From Synechococcus sp. BO 8801 (lineage in GTDB: Bacteria; Cyanobacteriota; Cyanobacteriia; PCC-6307; Cyanobiaceae), in the NCBI RefSeq assembly GCF_002252675.1, contig NZ_NQKY01000012.1, positions 1-64,000 on the forward strand: 64,000 nt of DNA, read 5' to 3'. Below are positions 52,101 through 59,387 of the stretch, piece by piece. The translations under genes were made by a program, and so were the position numbers. Within the stretch, counting starts at the first letter, position 1, and each line of letters begins with the position of its first letter. The notes beneath the pieces are model-generated. The model was not told the DNA's origin and did no database searches. It saw only the letters and a list, made by a program, of their open reading frames with translations.

Positions 52101-52443
52101 GGGGCATCGGCACGGCCCCGGTGTAGGCCAGGGCCAGGTCGATGACGGCGTAGTCGATGCTGGCGAAGCCGATGATCGCCACCCGCTCCCCGCGCCGGAT
52201 GACGCCATCGGGATCGCTGCGCCAGGCCGCGGCCAGGCAGCGGACCCGATCCCGCAGGGTTCGGTAGGTGATGGGGCGGAACTCGGCCAGGATCTGGCGG
52301 TGGGTGGTTCCCGTGGCGGGGTCGGCCGCAACGACATAGGCGCGCTCGGCCAGGGCGGGGCGCTCGGGATGGGCCGCCAGAACGGAGTCGATCAGGGCCC
52401 CGTAGGGCAGGGACGACGGCAGGGCAACGCTGGAATCACTCAC
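49162..52443 (-). CDS. Carboxylic acid reductase (A-T-R)
   Basis: 1093 residues from GTG 52443 (ATG 52491 would overlap the upstream ORF tail). The adenylation domain has LIHTSGSTGQPKGA, HEGYSSTETA and the late TGDVVEERGPGQIALIDRRRNVIKLSQGEYVAVGALE. The thiolation domain has DLGGDSLAAVQLS near residue 641, with the phosphopantetheine Ser. The C-terminal reductase has LLTGANGFLGG near 727. It would reduce a carboxylic acid to an aldehyde using ATP and NADPH. Convergent with the transporter gene; likely cotranscribed with the GT1 upstream. Confidence 0.9.
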   Translation of the reverse strand: MSDSSVALPSSLPYGALIDSVLAAHPERPALAERAYVVAADPATGTTHRQILAEFRPITYRTLRDRVRCLAAAWRSDPDGVIRRGERVAIIGFASIDYAVIDLALAYTGAVPMPLSGHHSAAEFDAILERTTPAALAVSIAQLPAMVDLVRRHACIRQLIVFDADTRITAERTLVEEAERTLRAAGSTVPLVLLPDLIVRGQDAAADLPPPATVDPEAMALLIHTSGSTGQPKGACISAAALVNTWRQVSGPDPKVAVVLAPFHHIMGRDSMVTALNSGGLACFTLKPDLSTVFEDIRLARPTGLVLFPRLCEWIDQHLRTTTSDDLRVFLGDRLQSIVVASAPIAPRIRALMEETFGVPVHEGYSSTETASGGLAMNGRLNRPNVIAYRLRDVPESGYFLTDRPYPRGELCVKTRFGIREYFRNPEATAALFDADGFCCTGDVVEERGPGQIALIDRRRNVIKLSQGEYVAVGALEQLFADGCASVTQIHVHGESSRSYLLAVVVPDPEALARRPRPPADAAELIALVREEMVRLAGEKGLKSFEIPRDLLLADEPFSHANGLLSSLGKPLRPAIRQRYAAALAALYDSHDRLGDAALATLRRPGAALGLEERLRLLLGSTLGVHDQASLQDRCFRDLGGDSLAAVQLSVRIEAEFGVAIEASQILGPDGTIAAWARILRAAGSGPAREPAADVLVAADFRVEAFIDGPTLRAAAQLPLSSGPTRSVLLTGANGFLGGRVALAWLERLATSGGRLVCLVRPSRTQSARERLDARFAHLEPAMAARWRTLAEQHLEVVAGDIGEPRLGLDAATYERLAHGIEAIVHCAALVNHRLDYRHLRRPNVIGTAEVVRLALTHRRKSIAMVSTIGVAPLKEPIRLDGSYANGYIASKWACEQLLGSTHAATGLPIRLLRSGLVLPDRHLAGECNPDDILSRLIHSLLLTGLAPPAFCVTDAAGQAAGFRASGLPVDQLAQAIVALGDGAPEGFHQLTLGGPADGAFPLEALVERIEAAGFPLERTASYGEWLERIEPALRRLPAAQRSLSLLDVLEAYRPAPVPEAAGPGAEAFADFPVAYLGKVCSDAIAAAGVGAA

Positions 52444-52456
52444 GACAATGCTGGCC

Positions 52457-52775
52457 TCAGGCCGCTGCCTTGTCGTACGCGAAGGCCGCAACGTTCGCGG
52501 GCAGCGTGATGGCGTGGATGCAGGTCTGGCAGAGGTCGTAACCGGGGATGGGACGGGGCCACGAAGTCCTCGGTGACACCTTCATTCTCCAGGTTGCCCG
52601 GGCGGGAGTTCATCGTCGGCAGCATCACACTGGAGGGGATCGTCCTGATCTGCTCGACATCCTCCAGTGACAGGCCGACGGCTGTGGTGAAGACACACAG
52701 GGGGGGACCCTTGCCGTGGGCATGCAGAATCATATTGAAGTTAGCACGACATAAAGATGCGAAAGAATCATTCAA
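52457..52775 (-). pseudogene. Disrupted small ORF between GT1 and CAR
   Basis: A TTG at 52775 overlaps the GT1 stop (TTGA). The frame reads MNDSFASLCRANFNMILHAHGKG, then LSLEDVEQIRTIPSSVMLPTMNSRPG and GVTEDFVAP, and then loses coding sense. Shifting one base near 52560 gives RPIPGYDLCQTCIHAITL and PANVAAFAYDKAAA with a stop at 52457, 14 bases before the CAR GTG. Short size and a Cys-containing tail could fit a small peptide precursor, but the family is not recognised. Confidence 0.5.
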
Positions 52776-54097
52776 GGCTCGTCGATGTCGTCGCCGGCCG
52801 TGAAGTCGGCCGTGATGCCTTCAATGAAGGCCACCGCCTGCTGCAGTCCACGCTCCCGTTCGATCTGTTCCTTCATGCGCCTGAGGCCCCGCTTCAGTCC
52901 CGGATCAGCCATGGCCTCGCCGATCAGCTGGCGCAGTCGGTCGGCCGTGATCGATCGGGCCTCCGCCGTGAGGGCCAGCTGATGGTGGGCCGCCCGGACG
53001 GCATTGCCCGGCTGATCCCTGGCGCAGGGAAGGATCACCATGGGAACGTCGTTCTGTACACATTCCATGATCGAATTGAGGCCGCCATGGTGAACCATCA
53101 CGGCCGCATGGCGCAGCAGCGTGAGCTGGGAAATCCAGGGCACCACCAGCAGGTTGGCGGATGAGGCGAACGCGCCGATGAGGGCTGGATCGCTGATGTG
53201 GAGCACGAAGAACCACTCCGGTGCCAGGGCGCTGGCTTCGGCCACGGCCGCAAAGAACCGCCGGGCCTGCGGGTAGGCCCCCGCGCTCGTACCCAGCGAG
53301 CAGAGGATGGTCGTCCGGCCGGAGGGATCGAACGGCAGCGGCGGCTCCTGGCGCTGGAAATCAATGAAATCACCGCAATGGCGCCGCTCCTTCGCCCGCG
53401 GGCCCGGCAGCTGGAAGGCGGCCGGACACAGCACAAGCTCGGGCAGGACCAGGTGCGGGCCGATCTCATCCTGGAGATAGGTGACGTTGCGCCGCAGGCG
53501 GATGCCGGACTGCCGGGCCACCCACAGAAAGGTGTCGGTGAGGTGGTGCATCCGCAGCGGGGCCCGGTAGGCACCGAATAGCCGGGAAGCCAGGCGCTTG
53601 GTGGCCAGATACCGCAGATGCATCAGCTTCCAGGCCAGGGAGATCCGCAGGGCCGAGAGCACGCCCCGGCCCGGCCTGAGGGAGGTCACCGCCGGGGGGA
53701 TGCGGGCGTTGTCGAAGAGGAACAGCGAGGTGGAGATCTGGATGGTCGGGAGGCCCAGCCGCAGGGCCCGCAGGGCCACGTACCAGAGGAACGAATCACA
53801 CAGCAGCAGGTCCGGCCGGGCCGAGAGCAGGCAGGCATCGAGGCTGCCGTCGACGATGGCGGTGGTGTAGCGGCGAAACAGGGCGTCCGCCGCCGGGGGC
53901 TCCTGCCCGTCGCCGGGCGTGGCAAAGAGATCGCCCGCGAATTCGATGAACGCGAAGCCCTGGCCCTCCACCAGTTGCCTCACCCGTGGAAGCCCGAGAT
54001 AGGTCACCCGGTGGCCCCGGGACACCAGGGCCCTGGCCAGCCGGAACGTCCCCAGGTGATGGCCCGCCTCGCCATGCATGGAGAACAGGATCTTCAC
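52772..54097 (-). CDS. Glycosyltransferase family 1 (UGT/MGT-like)
   Basis: 441 residues. N-terminus MKILFSMHGEAGHHLGTFRLARALVSRGHRVTYLGLP. The C-terminal donor site is VMVHHGGLNSIMECVQNDVPMVILP near residues 330-355, as in natural-product glycosyltransferases such as macrolide or zeaxanthin types. No signal peptide. It precedes the small ORF and CAR on one strand, consistent with glycosylation of a lipid or polyketide-like product. Confidence 0.85.
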   Translation of the reverse strand: MKILFSMHGEAGHHLGTFRLARALVSRGHRVTYLGLPRVRQLVEGQGFAFIEFAGDLFATPGDGQEPPAADALFRRYTTAIVDGSLDACLLSARPDLLLCDSFLWYVALRALRLGLPTIQISTSLFLFDNARIPPAVTSLRPGRGVLSALRISLAWKLMHLRYLATKRLASRLFGAYRAPLRMHHLTDTFLWVARQSGIRLRRNVTYLQDEIGPHLVLPELVLCPAAFQLPGPRAKERRHCGDFIDFQRQEPPLPFDPSGRTTILCSLGTSAGAYPQARRFFAAVAEASALAPEWFFVLHISDPALIGAFASSANLLVVPWISQLTLLRHAAVMVHHGGLNSIMECVQNDVPMVILPCARDQPGNAVRAAHHQLALTAEARSITADRLRQLIGEAMADPGLKRGLRRMKEQIERERGLQQAVAFIEGITADFTAGDDIDEP

Positions 54098-54112
54098 GCC
54101 GTTGTCACGGCC

Positions 54113-54964
54113 TCAATCGACCGGCCGGCAGCCTTCGAACCACATGACGTGCCGGGCCGGGTCGTAGTCCTTGTACTGACCCGTCAGCTGGATGCCCTGG
54201 CCGGTCCGCAGGGAGAGGGCATAGGCGCCCTGGCCCTTGGCGGCCAGGCAGCTGATCTGGGTCAGGAAGCGGAACTTGCCGAACCTGATGGCCAGATCGT
54301 TGGTGGAATTGGGAATGTCGTAGGCGATGCGATAGGCACCGCCGTCCTTGGCCACATGGGCCACCCGACCCTTGATCGTGAAGGTCTTGCCCTGGTAGCG
54401 GGAAGGAATCGACGCGGCGTTGGTGTCGGCTTCCTGGGAGATCTGCTGCGACAGCACCAGGGCATCGATCACGACAGGGCCGGCCGTTGACACCGCCCCG
54501 GCACTCCGCTCCGCCGCCGCGATGCCTTCAGCGCCACCTTTGACGGCGTTCAACATGGCGCAGAGTTCGGTGCGCGCCCCACCGGCGCCCGCCAGCATGC
54601 CGGCCGGGAGCTTCGCTTCCAGCTTCACCCGGGCAGCCGCCTGCTCGGCCTGGGCGGTGGCGATGATCGGGAACGGCCGGGCGGCGCCCGATCGCGGCTG
54701 CTCGAGCAGCATGCTGCCGTCGTCCGCCTCCTCGCTGAGGATGTCGTAGCCCCGGGCGGCCGCGATGCCGCGCAGCTGGCGAATCGCCACCGGCACGGTC
54801 AACGCATCGACCGTGACTTCGGCGCTGAACCGCGTCCCGGAAAGGGGGTTCCCCTTCTGCGCGAAGCTCTCTTCGCAGCTGCCGGCCCGGGCCGCCGAAG
54901 GCAAGGCCAGGGCCAGCGCCAAACCGCCCAGGGGAACCACGAATCGAAGGGCTGGAAGGAACAA
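54113..54964 (-). CDS. Secreted protein with C-terminal OB-fold-like domain
   Basis: 283 residues. A signal peptide (MFLPALRFVVPLGGLALALALPSAARA) is followed by a Cys-containing mixed domain. The C-terminal part SRYQGKTFTIKGRVAHVAKDGGAYRIAYD resembles tRNA_anti-like OB folds. Periplasmic or lipoprotein-like; function unknown. Confidence 0.65.
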   Translation of the reverse strand: MFLPALRFVVPLGGLALALALPSAARAGSCEESFAQKGNPLSGTRFSAEVTVDALTVPVAIRQLRGIAAARGYDILSEEADDGSMLLEQPRSGAARPFPIIATAQAEQAAARVKLEAKLPAGMLAGAGGARTELCAMLNAVKGGAEGIAAAERSAGAVSTAGPVVIDALVLSQQISQEADTNAASIPSRYQGKTFTIKGRVAHVAKDGGAYRIAYDIPNSTNDLAIRFGKFRFLTQISCLAAKGQGAYALSLRTGQGIQLTGQYKDYDPARHVMWFEGCRPVD

Positions 54965-54973
54965 ACGCGGCGT

Positions 54974-55016
54974 GGGCTCACTGGCGGCGACTCTACCGAG
55001 GCCCGCCAGTGAGCCC
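54974..55016. repeat. Long perfect inverted repeat
   Basis: 14-bp arms GGGCTCACTGGCGG / CCGCCAGTGAGCCC with a 15-base loop. No T-run follows on either strand, so a simple terminator is doubtful. It lies between the secreted protein gene and the truncated VOC gene. Confidence 0.8.
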
Positions 55017-55049
55017 TACATCGCCGCCGTTGCCGCCGCTCACCCATCC

Positions 55050-55344
55050 CAGGGTGCGCCCATCCCGCCGCCTGCATCGCTTCACAGCGCCTCAGCCAGT
55101 CCTGCCTGTCCGGAATAAAGAACACCAGCAAGTCTTCCGGTGTGGGTGATGGAGCGACGGGATGGGTACGGCAATACGTGAATTCAAAGTGATACGCCCC
55201 GCCCGGCTCTCCCAGCATCACCCCGTCAAAGCCGTCGTGGTTGTCGAAATTGTCGAGACGCGTGAGCCCCAGACCCTCGCCGTACAGGACTTCCGTGCGG
55301 CGTAGATCCGTCACTGGACGGGCCAGTCGGACGTGGGGGATCAT
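55050..55344 (-). pseudogene. Truncated VOC/glyoxalase-family gene
   Basis: From ATG 55344 the frame begins IPHVRLARPVTDLRRTEVLYGEGLGLTRLDNFDNHDGFDGVMLGEPG and YHFEFTYC, a normal VOC first half, up to EAMQAAGW. Then it loses similarity (HPGMGERRQRRR...) and runs into the next gene. The second half with the metal Glu/His is missing, so the gene is cut or frameshifted near 55065. The inverted repeat lies just beyond. Confidence 0.7.
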
Positions 55345-55354
55345 CAGGACCGCT

Positions 55355-56242
55355 TCAAGTCCAAGAGGGAGTTGATCCCCAATGCAAGTCAGGCTGCTGC
55401 TCAGAGGGTGAACGCCTCTCGCCCATGGCGGCCAGGACGGACTCCTGTGCCAGGCGTCCAAGCCGCGCGCGGGGCTTGCCTGTCAGCCCAAGCCAGTCAG
55501 GGATCAAAGAGCCTTGGGAGGCGAAGTGCTCGACATGAACCACCACGACCTTCCCATCCGTATAGCTCACATCATTCAGTTTCCGCCACTCTCCGGGCCG
55601 GGCAAACCCGAAGATCTTCATGGCTGCGTCGACATAGTTGAGGCCAGTGCCCAAGCCAAACATGACGATGAGCTTCGTCGCCTCGGGAAGGGAGCCGAGG
55701 AAGCGGCTGGCACAACTGGTGGCCACGTCGTGTCCAAACGGCAGGGCCACAAACTGATCAAGCATTCCACCGCCAGATCCCTTCCAACCCGCCGACTTCC
55801 TGTCGTATCGCTCGACCGTGCAGCGCACTAGGGAGCCAAAATGGAAGCGTCCGGATGGGTCTGCGATCAGTTCATCCACGGCCTTGCTGCCCCTCTCCAT
55901 CAGCACCCCTGGCAGCAGACCAAGATGGGCGAGGATTTTGGCTACGTTTCCACGACTCGCCTTGAAGGCAATCTCGTCGTGCGGAGTGCTGGCCAAGGAA
56001 CCCGCCTGACGCGGTCCCTTTGAGAAGCCAAGGAGCACGATTTCAGGAGTGCTGCTTCCCCAGGCAAGTGGATTATTGGTGATGCGCCAGTCGCCTTCCT
56101 TACGTCTGGTCTTGTCGAAAACGACTGGCTTGCCTTCAAAGCACAGGTTGCAATCAACGCGGCCATGAGAAGGGAGACACGGCATGGCCAGGATGTCCTC
56201 GTTGTCTCTTGATCCGCCAACGGCTGTTGGCGACAAATCCAT
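55355..56242 (-). CDS. Uracil-DNA-glycosylase-like superfamily protein
   Basis: 295 residues. Near the N-terminus are CNLCFEGKPV and STPEIVLLGFSKGPRQAG, the latter in place of the usual GxNPG loop of UDG-like proteins. A late LNDVSYTDGKVVVVHVEHFASQG segment occupies the place of the HPS motif. Fold assignment is tentative. The stop lies 11 bases before the VOC remnant. Confidence 0.45.
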   Translation of the reverse strand: MDLSPTAVGGSRDNEDILAMPCLPSHGRVDCNLCFEGKPVVFDKTRRKEGDWRITNNPLAWGSSTPEIVLLGFSKGPRQAGSLASTPHDEIAFKASRGNVAKILAHLGLLPGVLMERGSKAVDELIADPSGRFHFGSLVRCTVERYDRKSAGWKGSGGGMLDQFVALPFGHDVATSCASRFLGSLPEATKLIVMFGLGTGLNYVDAAMKIFGFARPGEWRKLNDVSYTDGKVVVVHVEHFASQGSLIPDWLGLTGKPRARLGRLAQESVLAAMGERRSPSEQQPDLHWGSTPSWT

Positions 56243-56278
56243 AATGGCCTCCCCCCAGCCACCGGGCAGGCCGCCGAA

Positions 56279-56650
56279 TCAGCCCCCTGCCGTTCCTTCC
56301 CAGGCCCCCGCATCCAGATAGGTCGCCGCCGGCAGCGGGCCCGCCAGGAGCCGCTCGTCGCTGGGGTTGAGGGGGCCGGCCAGCAGTTCGGCCGCCGCGA
56401 TGCGGGCCGACGCCGGCAGGGCCGGCTGGTCGGGGTCGAAGGCGGTGGGGTGGGTGACGCTGCTGGAGAAGCCGCGGAAGATCAGCAGCTCAAAGGGCTC
56501 CTCGCCCGCCCCGGCGGGGTCCGGCTCCGGCAGCGGCAGGGTGCCCACCAGGCGCAGCACCCGGTCGGGGCGCTCGCGGCTGATGACTTCCAGCGCCGCC
56601 AGCAGGGCCGCCACGGAGGGGGAGGCGGCGTCGGGCGTGGTGTCGGTCAT
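56279..56650 (-). CDS. Conserved hypothetical cyanobacterial protein
   Basis: 123 residues from ATG 56650. Core: SVAALLAALEVISRERPDRVLRLVGTLPLPEP and EPFELLIFRGFSSSVTHPTAFDPDQPALP, ending LPAATYLDAGAWEG. I recall similar proteins across cyanobacteria and plants, function unknown. It follows the DUF3177 gene on the same strand. Confidence 0.7.
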   Translation of the reverse strand: MTDTTPDAASPSVAALLAALEVISRERPDRVLRLVGTLPLPEPDPAGAGEEPFELLIFRGFSSSVTHPTAFDPDQPALPASARIAAAELLAGPLNPSDERLLAGPLPAATYLDAGAWEGTAGG

Positions 56651-56673
56651 GGGGGACAACGCCGAAGAACAGC

Positions 56674-57291
56674 TCAGAACTCGCCGGCCACCCGGCCCAG
56701 GCGCGGCAGGCGCACCACCAGCCACTGCAGCAGGCCCACCACGTAGGCCACCAGGGCCGCATAGCCGACGAAGGCGGCCACCCCCGTCGTCCACTCGCCG
56801 CCGAACACGAAGGCGAACACCCGGGCCACCACGCCGTGGAGCCCCTCGGGGGCCTCCAGCCAGGCCCGGCAGAGGCGAAGACCGGCACCGGCGCCGCCCA
56901 TGCAGGGCAGGGCGGTGATGGCCAGGCTCGCTCCGCCCAGCGACAGCAGGGTCAGGCTCCAGCGCCAGATGCGCAGGGTGAGCGGCAGGGCCCGCCAGGG
57001 GGGCATGTCGGCCAGCTCCTCATTGAGATCCACCCAGAACCACAGGCTGGCCACCACCATCAGCGGCGCCACCACCAGCAGCAGGAAGCCGGTGGGGCGG
57101 TTGCCCGTGAGCAGCAGCAGGGCGATCAGCTGCAGGCTCGCCACCTTCCAGTAGAGGCCCATCAGGCGCACCAGGGCCTGCTCCTTGCGGAGCGCCGCCC
57201 AGACGAGCAGCACCAGCGGCAGCCCAACGGCGAACAGCATTCCAAGCCGCACGTCGAGCCAGACCAGGGAGCGATAGAGCTGTTCCGGCAC
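56674..57291 (-). CDS. DUF3177-type membrane protein
   Basis: 205 residues from GTG 57291 (VPEQLYRSLVWLDVRLGMLFAVGLPLVLLVWAAL). About five hydrophobic helices and a WFWVDLNEELADMPPW loop match my recollection of cyanobacterial DUF3177. Function unknown. The next gene in the direction of transcription starts 23 bases on. Confidence 0.8.
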   Translation of the reverse strand: MPEQLYRSLVWLDVRLGMLFAVGLPLVLLVWAALRKEQALVRLMGLYWKVASLQLIALLLLTGNRPTGFLLLVVAPLMVVASLWFWVDLNEELADMPPWRALPLTLRIWRWSLTLLSLGGASLAITALPCMGGAGAGLRLCRAWLEAPEGLHGVVARVFAFVFGGEWTTGVAAFVGYAALVAYVVGLLQWLVVRLPRLGRVAGEF

Positions 57292-57351
57292 GTCCGCTCG
57301 GTTCGGTAAGGCGCCATTATCCGTGTGCCCCCCAGGCGATAGGGTCCGTCC

Positions 57352-58671
57352 ATGGGCTCCCTCCCCTCCTTTCCCTGGTTGCAGCGTCGTCCCGACGCCC
57401 CCTGGTGCCGCACCGCCCTCGGCCGGGATCCCTCTCTCCAGGAAGCCGTCAACCAGGTGTTCGAGCAGCTCCGGGGCGCCGGTGAGGCCGACCTGGCCCT
57501 GGTGTTCGCCTCCGCCAGCTACGCCAGCGACCTGCCCCGCCTGCTGCCCCTGCTGCAGCAGAAACTCAGCGCCGCCCACTGGCTGGGCTGCGTCGGCGGC
57601 GGTGTGGTGGGCACCGATCCGGCGGGCGCGCCCCATGAGATCGAACAGCAGCCGGCCCTGACGGTCACCCTGCTGCGGCTCCCGGGCGCCAGCCTCCATC
57701 CCTTTGCCATCGACACCACCTCCCTGCCCGACCTTGATGGCCCGGCCGAGCCCTGGCGGGAGCGGGTGGGGGGCGAACTCGAGGACGGCCAGTCGATGCT
57801 GCTGCTGCTCGATCCCACCGGCACCGCCATCAACGACCTGATCAGCGGCCTGGATTACGCCTACCCCAACACCACCAAGGTGGGCGGCATCGCCGGCCCC
57901 CACAGCGCCGCCCACGGCTCCCTGCTCTTCGACAGCGGCACCGCTGCCCCGAACACTCCCGCCGACACGGTCCGCAACGGGGCGGTGGGCTGCCTGATCA
58001 GCGGCGCCTGGCGGCTCGATCCCCTGGTGGCCCAGGGCTGCCGGCCGATCGGCCCGGTGCTGGAGGTGGAGCAGGCCCAGCGCAACGTGGTGATCGAGGT
58101 GAGCTGCGGCAGCACCCGCAACAGCCCCGTGGCCGCCCTGCAGTCGATCCTCGTCGACCTCACCCCCGCCGAGCGGGAGCAGGTGAAGCATTCCCTGTTC
58201 CTCGGCGTCGGCCGCAGCGACTTCAGTCTCCCCAGCGCCGACCTCACCCCCGTGGCGGAGGCGCCCGGCTCCTTCCTGGTGCGCAACCTGATCGGCGTCG
58301 ACCCCCGCAACGGGGCGGTGGCGGTGGGGGAACGGATGCGGGTGGGCCAGAAGGTGCAGTTCCAGCTGCGCGATGCCGATGCCTCCCGGGACGAATCCCG
58401 CCAGCTGCTGGCCGGACAGGCCCGGCGCCGCAGCGAGCCCCTGGCCGCCTTCCTGTTCGCCTGCCTGGGCCGGGGCGAAGGCCTCTACGGCGAGGCCGAC
58501 GGCGATGTGAACCTGTGCCGGGAGGTGTTCGGCACCGTTCCGATCGCCGGTCTGTTCTGCAACGGTGAGATCGGCCCGGTGGGGGGCACCACCCACCTGC
58601 ACGGCTACACCGCCAGCTGGGGCTTCCTGGTTCCCAACGACCCGCCCGGGGGCACCGCCACACCGCTCTGA
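57352..58671 (+). CDS. FIST N- and C-domain protein
   Basis: 439 residues. FIST sensory domains are recognisable: LALVFASASYASDLP, LGCVGGGVVGT, and the C-terminal RSEPLAAFLFACLGRGEGLYG and GLFCNGEIGPVGGTTHLHGYTAS. FIST proteins are thought to sense small ligands such as amino acids in signalling. No kinase or cyclase domain is attached. The stop shares a base with the trmB ATG. Confidence 0.88.
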   Translation: MGSLPSFPWLQRRPDAPWCRTALGRDPSLQEAVNQVFEQLRGAGEADLALVFASASYASDLPRLLPLLQQKLSAAHWLGCVGGGVVGTDPAGAPHEIEQQPALTVTLLRLPGASLHPFAIDTTSLPDLDGPAEPWRERVGGELEDGQSMLLLLDPTGTAINDLISGLDYAYPNTTKVGGIAGPHSAAHGSLLFDSGTAAPNTPADTVRNGAVGCLISGAWRLDPLVAQGCRPIGPVLEVEQAQRNVVIEVSCGSTRNSPVAALQSILVDLTPAEREQVKHSLFLGVGRSDFSLPSADLTPVAEAPGSFLVRNLIGVDPRNGAVAVGERMRVGQKVQFQLRDADASRDESRQLLAGQARRRSEPLAAFLFACLGRGEGLYGEADGDVNLCREVFGTVPIAGLFCNGEIGPVGGTTHLHGYTASWGFLVPNDPPGGTATPL

Positions 58672-59387
58672 TGGTGCGTCAGCACGTCAATCCCCTCAGC
58701 CGGATCCACCAGCTGGCGCGGCCCCTGCCGCCGCTGATCGAGCTGTTCGCCGATCCCTCCCTGCCCCTGCATCTGGATATCGGCTCCGCCCGGGGCCGTT
58801 GCCTGCTGGCCATGGCCCCCCTGGCGCCGCAGCGCAACCACCTCGGCCTGGAGATCCGCCGGCCCCTGGTGGAGGCCGCCGAGGACGACCGCCGCCGGGA
58901 CGGGCTCACCAACCTGCGCTTCCTCTACGGCAACGCCAACGTCAACCTGCCGGAGTGGCTGGCGCAGCTGAGCCCCGGGCAGCTGGAACTGGTGACACTG
59001 CAGTTCCCCGACCCCTGGTTCAAACTGCGCCACCGCAAGCGCCGGGTGCTGCAGCCCGCCCTGCTGCTGGCGATCGCCGCGGCCCTCGCCCCCGGCCGGA
59101 CCCTCTTCCTGCAGAGCGATGTGGAGGCCCTGATCACCCCGATGCGGCAGCTGGTTGGGGCCAGCGGCGCCTTCGAGCTGGCCGGGCCCGAGGAGTGCGG
59201 CCCTGAGCGAAATCCCCTGCCGGTGGCCACCGAACGGGAAGGCCAGGTGCTGGCCGAGGGCAAGCCGGTGCACCGCAGCCTCTACCGCCGCAACAACGCC
59301 CCCCTGCCGCCACTGGCCGATCTGGAAGCCCACCTGGAACCCACCACCAGTGGCGTCGATAATCGCCTCGACGCTGAAGCGGATTGA
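58671..59387 (+). CDS. trmB: tRNA (guanine-N7-)-methyltransferase
   Basis: 238 residues. SAM motif LHLDIGSARGRCLLAM and the TrmB signature QFPDPWFKLRHRKRRVLQP. Modifies G46 of tRNA. The ATG overlaps the FIST stop (TGATG), and the stop overlaps the start of the IctB-like gene, so the three are coupled. Confidence 0.95.
   Translation: MVRQHVNPLSRIHQLARPLPPLIELFADPSLPLHLDIGSARGRCLLAMAPLAPQRNHLGLEIRRPLVEAAEDDRRRDGLTNLRFLYGNANVNLPEWLAQLSPGQLELVTLQFPDPWFKLRHRKRRVLQPALLLAIAAALAPGRTLFLQSDVEALITPMRQLVGASGAFELAGPEECGPERNPLPVATEREGQVLAEGKPVHRSLYRRNNAPLPPLADLEAHLEPTTSGVDNRLDAEAD

Noticed and set aside
44053-52443. Locus taken as a mycofactocin or PQQ cluster
   Set aside because: No MftA/PqqA-like precursor, no PqqD/MftB chaperone, and the CAR and transporter do not belong to those pathways.
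54974-55016. 14-bp inverted repeat taken as an attC site or terminator
   Set aside because: No RYYYAAC/GTTRRRY boxes and no T-run; reported only as an inverted repeat.
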